From NCBI RefSeq assembly GCF_041915215.1, contig NZ_JAYSBV010000010.1: a stretch of DNA of 64,000 nt, one strand, 5' to 3'. This DNA is from Zoogloea sp021286885. Lineage in GTDB: Bacteria > Pseudomonadota > Gammaproteobacteria > Burkholderiales > Rhodocyclaceae. Of the stretch, positions 43,136 through 52,629 are shown in pieces. The position numbers and the translations under genes were made by a program. Below the pieces are notes generated by a model. The model did not search any database and was not told the DNA's origin. It saw only the letters and a list, made by a program, of their open reading frames with translations. Each line of letters begins with the position of its first letter. The first letter of the stretch is position 1.

Positions 43136-44596
43136 ATGAGCAAAACCGACTGGGAAGTCGTCATCGGGCTGGAAATCCACACCCAGCTCAACACCGCCTC
43201 CAAGATCTTCTCGGGCTCCAGCACCGCCTTTGGCGCCGAGCCCAACGTCCAGGCCAGCGCCGTGGACATCGCCCTGCCCGGCGTGCTGCCGGTGCTCAAC
43301 AAGGGTGCGGTGGAGCGGGCGATCCGCTTCGGCCTCGCCATTGGCGCCACCATCGCCCCCAAGAGCATCTTCGCCCGCAAGAATTACTTCTACCCCGACC
43401 TGCCCAAGGGCTACCAGATCAGCCAGTACGAGCTGCCGGTGGTGGTGGGCGGCCAGATCACCCTGCAGGTGCCGGACGGCAAGGGCGGTCACTACGAGAA
43501 GGTCGTGAACCTGACCCGTGCCCACCTGGAAGAAGACGCCGGCAAGAGCCTGCACGAAGACTTCCACGGCATGACCGGGATCGACCTCAACCGGGCCGGC
43601 ACCCCGCTGCTGGAGATCGTCTCCGAACCCGAGATGCGCTCCGCCGCCGAGGCCGTGGCCTACGCCAAGGCCCTGCATGCCCTGGTGCGCTGGATCGACA
43701 TCTGCGACGGCAACATGCAGGAAGGCTCCTTCCGCTGCGATGCCAACGTCTCGGTGCGCCCCCGGGGCCAGGCCGAGTTCGGCACCCGGCGCGAGATCAA
43801 GAACCTCAACAGCTTCCGCTTCCTGCAGCAGGCCATCGACTACGAAGTCCAGTACCAGATCGAACTGATCGAAGACGGCGGCAAGGTGCAGCAGGCCACC
43901 GTGCTGTTCGACCCGGACAGCGGCGAAACCCGCGCCATGCGCAGCAAGGAAGACGCCCACGACTACCGCTACTTCCCCGACCCCGACCTGCTGCCCCTGG
44001 TGATCGGTGCCGACTGGATCGAGCGCGTGAAGGGCGAGCTGCCCGAACTGCCCGCCGCCCTCTCCGCCCGCTTCCAGAGCGAGTACGGGCTGTCGGCCTA
44101 CGATGCCGCCACCCTCACCGCCAGCCGCGAAGGCGCCCAGTTCTACCTGGACACCGTGGCCGCTGCGGGCGCCGCCAATGCCAAGACCTGCGCCAACTGG
44201 GTGATGGGCGAACTGGCCGGACGCCTCAACAAGGCCGAGCTGGACATCAGCGCCAGCCCGGTGAGCGCCGCCCAACTGGCCGGCCTAGTGCTGCGGATTG
44301 CCGACAACACCATCTCCAACGCCATCGCCAAGAAGGTGTTTGACGCGCTCTGGAACAAGGAAGGTGAATCCGCCGACGCGATCATCGAAGCCCAGGGCCT
44401 CAAGCAAGTCACCGATACCGGCGCCATCGAAGCCATCATCGACGAAGTGCTGGCCAACAACCCGAAGTCGGTGGAAGAGTTCCGCGCCGGCAAGGAAAAA
44501 GCCTTCAACGCCCTGGTCGGCCAGTGCATGAAGGCCTCCAAGGGCAAGGCCAACCCGGCCCAGGTGAACGCGCTGCTCAAGCAGAAGCTCGGCTAA
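43136..44596 (+). CDS. gatB: Asp/Glu-tRNA amidotransferase subunit B
   Basis: 486 residues. ATP-dependent kinase/tRNA-binding subunit of GatCAB. Starts WEVVIGLEIHTQLNTASKIF, with the conserved DIALPGVLPVLNKGAVERAI, KNYFYPDLPKGYQISQYE, DLNRAGTPLLEIVSEPEM and NVSVRPRG motifs of the cradle domain. The C-terminal YqeY/tail domain (VEEFRAGKEKAFNALVGQCM) binds tRNA. GC-rich native codon use throughout. Good AAGAGAG-type Shine-Dalgarno just upstream. Followed by a strong hairpin. Confidence 0.97.
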   Translation: MSKTDWEVVIGLEIHTQLNTASKIFSGSSTAFGAEPNVQASAVDIALPGVLPVLNKGAVERAIRFGLAIGATIAPKSIFARKNYFYPDLPKGYQISQYELPVVVGGQITLQVPDGKGGHYEKVVNLTRAHLEEDAGKSLHEDFHGMTGIDLNRAGTPLLEIVSEPEMRSAAEAVAYAKALHALVRWIDICDGNMQEGSFRCDANVSVRPRGQAEFGTRREIKNLNSFRFLQQAIDYEVQYQIELIEDGGKVQQATVLFDPDSGETRAMRSKEDAHDYRYFPDPDLLPLVIGADWIERVKGELPELPAALSARFQSEYGLSAYDAATLTASREGAQFYLDTVAAAGAANAKTCANWVMGELAGRLNKAELDISASPVSAAQLAGLVLRIADNTISNAIAKKVFDALWNKEGESADAIIEAQGLKQVTDTGAIEAIIDEVLANNPKSVEEFRAGKEKAFNALVGQCMKASKGKANPAQVNALLKQKLG

Positions 44597-44621
44597 ACCC
44601 GCCCGGCCTTTCGGCCTGCAT

Positions 44622-44653
44622 CCGGGCCGCTCCCTTGACGGGGGGCGGCCCGG
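44622..44653. terminator. hairpin after gatB
   Basis: CCGGGCCGC, 14-base loop, GCGGCCCGG, then GTCGTTTG. Strong 9-bp GC stem with only a short T-run; it could serve both gatB and the leftward gene ending at 44672. Confidence 0.6.
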
Positions 44654-44671
44654 GTCGTTTGGGGCGCCCGC

Positions 44672-45469
44672 TCAGCGGGGCAGACCCTCGAAATAGGGCA
44701 GCAGGGCCTTGGCGGCGTCCAGCCGGTAATCGGCCCGGGCGCCCGGGTCGTTCATCACCGCCAGCAAGAAGCTTTTCGGGTCCACAAACCCGCCCCCCAC
44801 CGTGAGGCCCGGCGCTTCGGGGCGCACGGCCTCGCCCACCGCGCCCCGGGCAAAACCGGCCAGCGCGCCCTGGAGCGCGGGCACCACCGCCCCGGGCGGA
44901 TCCAGCTCATCCAGCACCCGGGCAAAATCTGCGGGCTTGATGGATTTGAAGCCCGCCAGCAGCTCCGCCTGGCGCTCTGCCGAAGGGGCCATTTCGAGCC
45001 AGGGCTCGTCCCCAAACATGCTGCCCATGGCAGGGTCGATGAACGCCAGCCAGCGGGCCCCATCCAGGGGCAAAGGCGGCAGGGGCACACACGCCGCCGT
45101 GCCCGGGAAGGCGCTCAGGTGGCGCTCCGCCACGCCTCCCAGATAGCGCCGGCGCAAGCCCTCCAGAAAGCTGTGGGCCTGCACCAGGGGCACCGGATCG
45201 ACCAGCGAGATCCACACCCTGAAGCCCGCCTCCCCGGCCAGGGACACCGCCGGCAGGGGCAGCTCCAGCTCATTCACCATCCCGTCCAGCAAGGCCGCCA
45301 CCGGGCCCCAACCCGCCTGGGGCGCAAGCCCCAGCACCAGAGTCCAGACCCGCTCATCCGGGTCCACCAACGTGAGTTGCTCAGCCCCCGGCGGCCAGGG
45401 CCAGGCTTCGGGCAGTTCCTGCCCAGGGCGGGCAAACAGTCTTTGCAGTTCAGCGCGCAGGGTATTCAT
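44672..45469 (-). CDS. hypothetical cytoplasmic protein
   Basis: 265 residues starting MNTLRAELQRLFARPGQELP (ATG 45469). No signal peptide or membrane segment. The product is Pro/Leu-rich, with two repeated modules of beta type (LTLVDPDERVWTLVLGLAPQ; FRVWISLVDPVPLVQ). The end, FLLAVMNDPGARADYRLDAA then KALLPYF, resembles a motif I know from phage terminase small subunits (ND..R..AAKALLPY), but nothing else here suggests a phage, so I leave the function open. The longer frame to 45616 lacks a credible start and runs into the divergent promoter region of the hydrolase. Confidence 0.65.
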   Translation of the reverse strand: MNTLRAELQRLFARPGQELPEAWPWPPGAEQLTLVDPDERVWTLVLGLAPQAGWGPVAALLDGMVNELELPLPAVSLAGEAGFRVWISLVDPVPLVQAHSFLEGLRRRYLGGVAERHLSAFPGTAACVPLPPLPLDGARWLAFIDPAMGSMFGDEPWLEMAPSAERQAELLAGFKSIKPADFARVLDELDPPGAVVPALQGALAGFARGAVGEAVRPEAPGLTVGGGFVDPKSFLLAVMNDPGARADYRLDAAKALLPYFEGLPR

Positions 45470-45618
45470 GGCGGGATGCTCCCAAAAAAGCGTGTAAAGG
45501 TTAGATCCGCTCCTAGGTGACGGCGACGGGTGGAAAAACAAGGGCACCCACCCGCAGGGTTTGAAGCCGGCGCTCCAAGGCTCTAGCATGACGGTTCCCG
45601 TTTCTGCAGGATGCACCC

Positions 45619-46596
45619 ATGGATGCCCGCCCCGTCAGCTTTCCCGCCGCCGATGGCTATCCGCTGCACGGCTTCGTATGGCAGCACCTGGATACGGCGG
45701 CCCGGCGGCCGGTGGTGCTCATCAACCCGGCCACCTCGGTGCGCTGCCGCTACTACCACCGCTTTGCCGCCTATCTGCACGCCCATGGGTTTGATGTGCT
45801 GTGCTACGACTACCGGGGGATCGGTGAATCCCGCCCGGCGCGGCTTGAGACCCTGGACGCGGGCTGGCTGGAATGGGGACGACTCGATTGCGAAGGCGCC
45901 CTGCGCCACGCCCTAACCCTGGACGGCGGGCCCCGCCCCGTGCAGGTGGTGGGGCACAGCGTGGGCGGCTTTCTGATCGGGCTTGCGCCGAGCAGCGCCC
46001 AGGTGGAACGGGTATTCAGCATGGGCGCCCAGTACGCCCACTGGCGCGACTACGCCCCAGGCCGGCGTCTGGAACTGCTGTTCAAGTGGCATCTGGTGAT
46101 GCCGGCCCTGACCCGCTTGCGGGGCTATTTCCCGGGCAACAGCCTGGGCTGGCTGGAAGACACGCCCCGGGGCGTGGTGCACGACTGGACCGCCCGCCAC
46201 CCGCGCTTTGAAGACACCTGGCGCCGGGGCCCACGCCGCCTGCCCGCCGCCGAGCGGGCCGCCCTGGCTGCCGGCTTTGGCCGGCTGCGGGGGCCCACCC
46301 TCGCCCTGAGCGTGAGCGATGACGAATTCGGCACCATCCCGGCCATCCGCCGCCTGCTGGCCTACTACACCCACAGCCCGCGCACCCATCTGCACATCCA
46401 CCCGAGCAGCATCGGCGAAGCGGCGATTGGCCACTTTGCCTTCTTCCACAGCCGCTACAGCACCAACCTGTGGCCCCTCGCCCTCCACTGGCTCCAGGAG
46501 GGCCGGCTATTGCCTTCGCCAGCCGGAGAACTGCGCCAGTGGCCAGCGGAGCACCCACCCATCAGCGTTCCCGCAACCAGCGCAGCAGGGTGCTGA
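45619..46596 (+). CDS. alpha/beta hydrolase
   Basis: 325 residues, soluble. Nucleophile elbow VVGHSVGGFLIG (Ser about 115), oxyanion-hole strand VVLINPATSVRCRYYHRFAA, the DYRGIGESRPAR loop common in alpha/beta hydrolases, likely acid in LALSVSDDEFGTI and catalytic His in AAIGHFAFFHSR. This matches the YheT/serine-aminopeptidase-like group that acts on esters or lipids; the substrate is unknown. Its 3' end overlaps that of the convergent hybrid kinase by 35 bases. Divergent from the hypothetical gene at 44672-45469. Confidence 0.85.
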   Translation: MDARPVSFPAADGYPLHGFVWQHLDTAARRPVVLINPATSVRCRYYHRFAAYLHAHGFDVLCYDYRGIGESRPARLETLDAGWLEWGRLDCEGALRHALTLDGGPRPVQVVGHSVGGFLIGLAPSSAQVERVFSMGAQYAHWRDYAPGRRLELLFKWHLVMPALTRLRGYFPGNSLGWLEDTPRGVVHDWTARHPRFEDTWRRGPRRLPAAERAALAAGFGRLRGPTLALSVSDDEFGTIPAIRRLLAYYTHSPRTHLHIHPSSIGEAAIGHFAFFHSRYSTNLWPLALHWLQEGRLLPSPAGELRQWPAEHPPISVPATSAAGC

Positions 46597-49500
46597 ACAG
46601 CCGATCCGGATCAACTGGCTTGGCCAGGAAATCGTCCATGCCGGCCTCGATGCAACGGCTGCGATCTTCGGCAAAGGCATTGGCGGTCATGGCGACGATG
46701 GGAATGGCCTCCCGGCCCGGTAGCCGGCGGATCTGGCGGGTGGCCTCTAGGCCGTCCATCTCGGGCATCTGCATGTCCATCAGCACCAGATCAAAGCTGC
46801 GGGCCTGGAGCATCTCGAGGGCCACCACTCCGTTCGGAGCGATCTCCACTTCCAAGCCCACGTCCAGCAGATAGAGACGGGCCACCTCCTGGTTCACCGG
46901 TTCGTCTTCGACCAGCAGCACCCGGGCGCCCTGGAAATCCCGACGCAGCACCGCCTCTGCCACACAGCCATCCACGGGGGCGATGTGTTCCACATCCAGG
47001 ATGGGGGTGCCCACCCGCATCCGGGCGCTGAACCAGAACGTGCTGCCCACCCCCGGTTCGCTGGCGGCCCCCGCCTCACCGCCCATCAACTCGGCCAGCC
47101 GGCGGGTAATCACCAGGCCCAGCCCGGTTCCCCCGTACTTGCGGGTGAAGGAGGCATCGCCCTGCTCAAAGGGGCGGAACAGCTTGGGCAGGATGTCGGG
47201 CGCCACGCCGATGCCCGTATCCCGCACTTCAGCCCGGATCACCAAGTGCTCGCCCAGGCGCTGCTGGACGCTCAGGGCCAGGGTGATGCTGCCCTTTTCG
47301 GTGTACTTGACCGCATTGGTGGCCAGATTGAGGAGGGCCTGGGTGAAGCGGGTGGCGTCGCCCCACAGCTTGAAGGCCAGGCGCTCGCACTCCAGACTCA
47401 GGCGCAGCCCCTTGAGGGCGATCTTGTCCTGGAGCATGGACGCCACATCGGCCAGGATGAAATCCAGCGCAAATTCGGTCTCTTCCAACTGGAACTTCTC
47501 GGCCTCGATCTTGGAAAGATCCAGGATGTCGTTGATGACCCGCAGCAAATGCTGGGCCGCACTATCGATGGTGCCCAGGTGGTCCGCCTGCTGGGCGCTC
47601 ACCCCTTCCCGTCGCATGATGCGTGCCATGCCGAGCACGGCGCTCAGGGGGGTACGGATTTCGTGGCTCATGTTGGCCAGGAAGGCGCTCTTGGCCTGGT
47701 TGGCAGACTCGGCCTGCTCCTTGGCCTGGGCCAGTTCGCGGGTGCGCTTTTCGACCTGGACTTCAAGTTGGTGGCGCTGGAGCGCAAGCTCCTGCTCGAT
47801 GCGCTTTTGCTGGGTCACGTCCTGCTTGATGCCCAGGTAGTGGGACACGCTGCCATCCGGACGCCGCACGGGCGAAATCACCGCCCATTCGACGAAGGTA
47901 TCTCCGCTCTTGCGGCGGTTGATGAGTTCCCCGCGCCAGGTCTTGCCCTGGGCCAGGGTGGCCCACAGGTGCTGGAACACGTCGGGCGGGGTGAGGCCGG
48001 ATTTGATGATGCGCGGGTTCTGGCCCTGCACCTCTTCCAGGGTGTAGCCGGTGGCGTCCACAAAGGCCTGGTTGACGTACTGGATGTTGGCCTCCAGATC
48101 GGTCAGCACCACGCTGCTCGGGCTCTGCTCCACGGCAGCCGACAGCAAACGCAGCTGTTCCTGATCGCGCAGACGTTCGGTGATGTCGGTGGAAATGCCG
48201 CACAAGCCCGAAATGCTGCCATCTTCACGATAGAGGGGCAGTTTGATCGAGAGATAGCTGCGGGTCGCGCCGCCTTCGCGCAGCACGTTATGTTCTTCCA
48301 CCTCGATCCGCTGGCCCTGCTCCAGCACCAACTGATCGTTGGCCCGGATGTTCTCCACCGAGGCATCATCAAAGCACATCTCGTCGTTCAGCCCCTCCGG
48401 CAGCTCATCGCCCCCAAAGAGCTGGCGCACGGTACGGTTGGCATACACATAGCGGTAACCACGATCCTTGATGTAGATGTAAACCCCCAGGTTGTCGAGA
48501 ATGGCCGACATCCGGTATTCGCTCTGCCAGCGGGCCTCGTCGGCGCGCTTGCGCTCGGACACGTCGAACACGATCCCGATGTAGCTGGTGATCCGCCCCT
48601 GTTCATTGAAGATGGGCTGACCCCGGCACATGAGCCAGCGCACCCCCGCCCCCTCGGTATCAGGTACCCGCCATTCCGCCTCGAAGGAACGCCCGGTGAG
48701 GCGTGCCGTGCCGACAATCTCGGCCACCCGCCCCCGGTCATCCGGATGGATGGTGGCCAGCCAGCTATCGTAAGACTCCGTGCACGCCCCCGGCGCCAAG
48801 CCGTATAGATCCCAGATCTCTTCAGACCAGTAAGTGTTGCCCGACTCCAAAAACCATTCCCAGGTACCTGCCTGGGCAGTATCCAGGGCCATGCGCAGGC
48901 GCCGCTCGCTGCTGCGCAGGAGCTGCTCGGCCAGGTCGCGCTCGGTCACATCGGCAATGGTGGCCAGCAACAGCTCCTGACCATCGATATTCATGGGGGT
49001 GAGGCTGACTTCGATGCTGATCTCGCTCCCGTCCCGGCAACAGCCCTGCAAGCTGCGTCGGGCCATCATGGCCTGGGCCTGCTCGGGCGCACCCCGGAAC
49101 AGGTGGCGGCTCTGGGCGTGGCGCTGACGCAGGGGCTCGGGTAGCAGGATATCCACCAGCTGCCCCACCAGTTCGTCTTCGGCATAACCAAACATGCAGC
49201 GCAGGGCCGGGTTGACCTGCACCATGCGCCCTTCCTCATCGAGCACCGCCAGGCCCTCCACACTGGCATCCCAGATCTGGCGGAAACGGGCCTCGCTGCG
49301 CCCCTGGGCTTCTTCGGCCCGGTGCAGCTCTGACACATCCACAAAAGTGAGCACCGCCCCAGCGTTTTCGCCCAACTCGTTGAGATAGGGGTCGATCTGC
49401 ATCAGGTAGTGGAAGCCCCGGTCGCTCACATGCTCCACCAAGGACTGGTTGCGCTCGATCACGCCGCCCACCTGCTCCCGCAGCTGGGGCAAATCCAGGT

Positions 49501-51742
49501 GACAGGGCACCCCGTACAGGAACTGGCCCACATCATTGGGCAACAGGCCAAACACCCGCCCGGCCAGCGCATTGAAGCGGGTGATGCGCCCTTCCCGATC
49601 CACCACCACCAGGCTGGTGCGGATGGAGTTCTGGATGTTGCCCAGGGTGGTGTTGAGCTCCGCGTATTCCAGCGACTTGATGCGCAGCTCGTCGTTGAGG
49701 GTGATGAGCTCCTCATTGGCCGACTGCAGTTCTTCGTTGGACGATTGCAGTTCTTCGCTGGACGACTGGATTTCCTCGTTGAGGGTCTGGAGTTCTTCGT
49801 TGGAGGATTCCAGCTCCTCGATCACCGCCTGCAAGTGCTCCCGGGTATCGGCCAACTCCTGACGCAGGCGGGCAATTTCGTCCATGGCATCGCCCGCCAC
49901 CACGGGCTCGGCACCACCCTCTGTTTCTTCCAGGCAGGGGGCAGGCCGGCCTTCAAAGGTGATCAGCATCCCCCATTCGCCCTCGTCGCCCGGCTCCAGC
50001 TGAACCCGGCGCAGCACCGGGCGCACTTTATAGACCTCGTTCCCCAGGCGCACCGGCGCCCCCACCCCGCGCAGGGTTTCCAGGGCTTCCTGCTGCATCC
50101 GGTAGGCAAGGGCCTTCAGCTCGCTGCGCAACTCGGGCAAACACAGCCCAAACACCGAAAAATCCACCGCCGAGCGGGGCAGGCTGAAGTAGCGTTCCGA
50201 ATCTCCAAAAAAATGCACCGGCTCAAACTGGGCGTTAACCAGCACCCCCGGGGGTACGTACGCGCCTTCCAGAGCCTCCCGCGCCTTATCGACCAGACTC
50301 AGGCGGGGCGCGGCCGCGTGGGGGCGAGAAAACGGGGTGCGCAACACGAAATCGGGGGTTCCCAAACGGGGGGGGCGCATCAGCCGGGCAGACTGGGACG
50401 AACGACGCCGGTAGAGCTTGGCCGCAGGCTCCAGGGGCTCGAACAGATTGCCATGCCCGCCGATGGATTCTGACTTGCCCAACAGCAGCAGCCCGCCCGG
50501 ATTCAGGGCGAAGTGGAAACTGCGTATGAGTTCGGACTGCTGGGGCGCCTTGAAATAGATCAGGATGTTGCGGCAACTGACCAGATCCATGCGGATGAAG
50601 GGCGGGTGTCCGGTCAGGTCATGGGCCGAAAACACGCACATTTCCCGAACCTCCTTGACCACTCGCCAACCACTGCCCTCGGCCCGAAACCAGCGGCTCA
50701 GGCGATCCGCCGGCAAACCCGTGAGCGCCGTCCGGGGATACACCCCGGCCCGAGCCACTTCCAGGGCCTGGGTGTCGATATCGGTGGCGAAAATGCGCAC
50801 ATCCAGGCTGGCCCGCCGCTCCCCCAGGATCTCGCACAACAGAATGGCGATGGAGTAGGCCTCTTCCCCGGTGGCACACGCGGGCACCCAGACCCGGATC
50901 GTATCTCCCCCGCGCCGCGCCGCCGCCAGACTGCGCAGGGCCTTGGTCAGCTCATCAAACACAGCGGCATCCCGAAAAAAGTAGGACACCGAAATCAGAA
51001 AGGACTGGAGCAGCAAGGGATGCTCCTCCGGGTGCTGCTGGACGTATTCCAGATACGCCACCAAGGAGCTGCACCCCAGGGCCCAGCTGCGCCGTATCAT
51101 CTGGCGGCGCAGGGTGCTTTCCTTGTACTGCCCCAGATCCACCCCGCAGCTATGGGAGACCAGCTCCAGGAGGGCGGTGAAGGCCTGGGCTTCCTGCTCG
51201 GCATCGCCCTGGGCGAACAGCTCCAGCTCCTGCTGCACCAGCCAGGTGGAGAAGGCATCCAGCGCCTCTGTATCCTCTTCGCCCCCGGCCAGACGATAAA
51301 CCTGCCCGCCCACCTCATGGATGGCCTGCACCCCCAGGCCGGGCTCCCGCCCGCACAACACCCCCCGCGCCTGCCGCCCCCGGTACTGGGCCAGGGTACG
51401 GAACAGCATGTCCACCGGCGTTCCCCGGGCCTCGGCCACGGGCACCAGCTCCAGCCCCTGAGCCCCCAGCAGCAGGCGGTGGCCTGCCGGACACACGTAA
51501 ATGTGATCCATCTGGGGCGACATCCCCTGCTCGGCCAGCACCACCTGCAACGCACAATGGGCCTGGACGCGCTCTAGCGGCAGGGGTTCGGCCAGCAGCA
51601 CGGCCACGGAAGCGTTGCGCTCCAGGCGCGCCAGCGCAGCATCCAGGGCTCGCCCACCCCCGCCCAGGGCCAGCAACAGGCCCGGATGGATCAAAAAAGC
51701 GTCGGAGGCGGAAGCGTAGGGAGCAGTCATGAAAGTGGACAT
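46562..51742 (-). CDS. pseudo-CheB / CheR / multi-PAS hybrid sensor histidine kinase
   Basis: About 1726 residues, cytosolic. Order: a CheB-like domain (about 15-165) recognisable by MDHIYVCPAGHRLLLG and TPVDMLFRTLAQ but lacking its triad; a CheR methyltransferase (about 180-440) with VWVPACATGEEAYSIAILL (SAM site) and LVSCRNILIYF; a PAS-like unit and a coiled coil with the repeated (E)ELQSSNEEL heptads (about 620-690); about five PAS domains; HisKA with SHEIRTPLS (His near 1360); HATPase with NLATNAVKYTEKG, DTGIGV, GGTGLGL; and a receiver with LLVEDEPVNQEVARLY and LVLMDMQMPEMDG (Asp near 1656). CheB-CheR-PAS kinases link methylation-type signalling to phosphorelay. No chemoreceptor gene is near. 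Start: ATG 51742 (MSTFMTAPYAS) or 51730; neither has a strong Shine-Dalgarno. Confidence 0.88.
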   Translation of the reverse strand: MSTFMTAPYASASDAFLIHPGLLLALGGGGRALDAALARLERNASVAVLLAEPLPLERVQAHCALQVVLAEQGMSPQMDHIYVCPAGHRLLLGAQGLELVPVAEARGTPVDMLFRTLAQYRGRQARGVLCGREPGLGVQAIHEVGGQVYRLAGGEEDTEALDAFSTWLVQQELELFAQGDAEQEAQAFTALLELVSHSCGVDLGQYKESTLRRQMIRRSWALGCSSLVAYLEYVQQHPEEHPLLLQSFLISVSYFFRDAAVFDELTKALRSLAAARRGGDTIRVWVPACATGEEAYSIAILLCEILGERRASLDVRIFATDIDTQALEVARAGVYPRTALTGLPADRLSRWFRAEGSGWRVVKEVREMCVFSAHDLTGHPPFIRMDLVSCRNILIYFKAPQQSELIRSFHFALNPGGLLLLGKSESIGGHGNLFEPLEPAAKLYRRRSSQSARLMRPPRLGTPDFVLRTPFSRPHAAAPRLSLVDKAREALEGAYVPPGVLVNAQFEPVHFFGDSERYFSLPRSAVDFSVFGLCLPELRSELKALAYRMQQEALETLRGVGAPVRLGNEVYKVRPVLRRVQLEPGDEGEWGMLITFEGRPAPCLEETEGGAEPVVAGDAMDEIARLRQELADTREHLQAVIEELESSNEELQTLNEEIQSSSEELQSSNEELQSANEELITLNDELRIKSLEYAELNTTLGNIQNSIRTSLVVVDREGRITRFNALAGRVFGLLPNDVGQFLYGVPCHLDLPQLREQVGGVIERNQSLVEHVSDRGFHYLMQIDPYLNELGENAGAVLTFVDVSELHRAEEAQGRSEARFRQIWDASVEGLAVLDEEGRMVQVNPALRCMFGYAEDELVGQLVDILLPEPLRQRHAQSRHLFRGAPEQAQAMMARRSLQGCCRDGSEISIEVSLTPMNIDGQELLLATIADVTERDLAEQLLRSSERRLRMALDTAQAGTWEWFLESGNTYWSEEIWDLYGLAPGACTESYDSWLATIHPDDRGRVAEIVGTARLTGRSFEAEWRVPDTEGAGVRWLMCRGQPIFNEQGRITSYIGIVFDVSERKRADEARWQSEYRMSAILDNLGVYIYIKDRGYRYVYANRTVRQLFGGDELPEGLNDEMCFDDASVENIRANDQLVLEQGQRIEVEEHNVLREGGATRSYLSIKLPLYREDGSISGLCGISTDITERLRDQEQLRLLSAAVEQSPSSVVLTDLEANIQYVNQAFVDATGYTLEEVQGQNPRIIKSGLTPPDVFQHLWATLAQGKTWRGELINRRKSGDTFVEWAVISPVRRPDGSVSHYLGIKQDVTQQKRIEQELALQRHQLEVQVEKRTRELAQAKEQAESANQAKSAFLANMSHEIRTPLSAVLGMARIMRREGVSAQQADHLGTIDSAAQHLLRVINDILDLSKIEAEKFQLEETEFALDFILADVASMLQDKIALKGLRLSLECERLAFKLWGDATRFTQALLNLATNAVKYTEKGSITLALSVQQRLGEHLVIRAEVRDTGIGVAPDILPKLFRPFEQGDASFTRKYGGTGLGLVITRRLAELMGGEAGAASEPGVGSTFWFSARMRVGTPILDVEHIAPVDGCVAEAVLRRDFQGARVLLVEDEPVNQEVARLYLLDVGLEVEIAPNGVVALEMLQARSFDLVLMDMQMPEMDGLEATRQIRRLPGREAIPIVAMTANAFAEDRSRCIEAGMDDFLAKPVDPDRLFSTLLRWLRER

Positions 51743-51950
51743 CAGAAAGGGGGAATACCGCCAGAAAACAAGGGGTTTTCCGGTACAGACCGGAGTTTGA
51801 AACAAAATATGATTTTCACCTTAAAAATCCAAACAGAATGGTAAGACCTCACAGCTGTTTTTCCAATTCGTCATAGACAGTAAACGTCGCCATTAAGCCC
51901 CATGCATCCCTTGCACCGGGCAGAAATAGCATCCATGATGAGACAGGCGG

Positions 51951-51968
51951 CCCTCCGCCCCCGGAGGG
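51951..51968. repeat. short perfect hairpin upstream of the CBS gene
   Basis: CCCTCCG, CCCC, CGGAGGG: 7-bp stem in the 310-base region between the divergent kinase and CBS-protein starts. The rest of this region is AT-richer near the kinase start and holds an AAAGGAG site for the CBS gene; no other structure seen. Confidence 0.4.
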
Positions 51969-52052
51969 TTAGCAGCCTCCGGCAGTACACACACGCAGCA
52001 CAAGTTTTGATTGTTCATACGCATCTCAACCAAACCTATAAAGGAGACACCG

Positions 52053-52487
52053 ATGCCGAACCGAACCTTGCGTCAAGTTGTTGAAGGACAAGCCGTGATC
52101 ACCGCCTCGGCGGACACCTCCGTACGCGACGCGGCCATCACCATGGCCCGCCACAAGGTGGGCGCGATCATGGTGGTGGATCACAATGGCCGGCTCACGG
52201 GCCTCTTTACCGAACGGGACGTGCTCAACCGCATCGTCGCCAAGCGCCTGGACCCGGACACCACGCCCCTGTCTGAGGTCATGACCAGCCAGCTCCAGAC
52301 CGCCTCCCCCGACAAGCCCCTCGCCCACGCCTTGCACATGATGTTCGAAGGCGGCTTCCGCCACGTGCCGGTGGTGGATGGTGGCCGGCCCGTGGGCATG
52401 GTGTCGGCCCGTAACGCCCTCGGGCTGGAGATCTGCGCGTTCGAAAAAGAGCTACAGGAGCGCGACCACATCGCCGAAATCCTTTAA
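52053..52487 (+). CDS. two-CBS-domain protein
   Basis: 144 residues made of one Bateman module: CBS1 (about 8-65; SVRDAAITMARHKVGAIMVV, GLFTERDVLNRIV) and CBS2 (about 75-130; AHALHMMFEGGFRHVPVVDG, GMVSARNALG). Stand-alone CBS proteins of this kind bind adenine nucleotides and act as energy-state modulators; the partner is unknown. A strong AAAGGAG Shine-Dalgarno decides the start at 52053 (MPNRTLRQVV), although the frame opens at 52011. Possible functional link to the CBS-containing kinase at 19805-25213 is only suggestive. Followed by a terminator. Confidence 0.9.
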   Translation: MPNRTLRQVVEGQAVITASADTSVRDAAITMARHKVGAIMVVDHNGRLTGLFTERDVLNRIVAKRLDPDTTPLSEVMTSQLQTASPDKPLAHALHMMFEGGFRHVPVVDGGRPVGMVSARNALGLEICAFEKELQERDHIAEIL

Positions 52488-52511
52488 TCCCTCACCGCCC
52501 CCAAACCCTGC

Positions 52512-52540
52512 CAAGGCCCCGGATGGGGCCTTGTGCTTTT
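52512..52540 (+). terminator. rho-independent terminator after the CBS gene
   Basis: CAAGGCCCC, loop GGAT, GGGGCCTTG, then TGCTTTT. Confidence 0.8.
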
Positions 52541-52629
52541 GGGACTTGGACTGCGGCCCGCGCACAAAACGCCAGCCCGGGCCGGAAATCCCCTAAAATT
52601 GCGTTTTCCCCTTCTTGAAACGCCATCCC

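Noticed and set aside
52541..52629. Possible FMN riboswitch before the riboflavin genes
   Set aside because: The gap between the terminator and ribE is under 90 bases and shows none of the conserved RFN-element segments.
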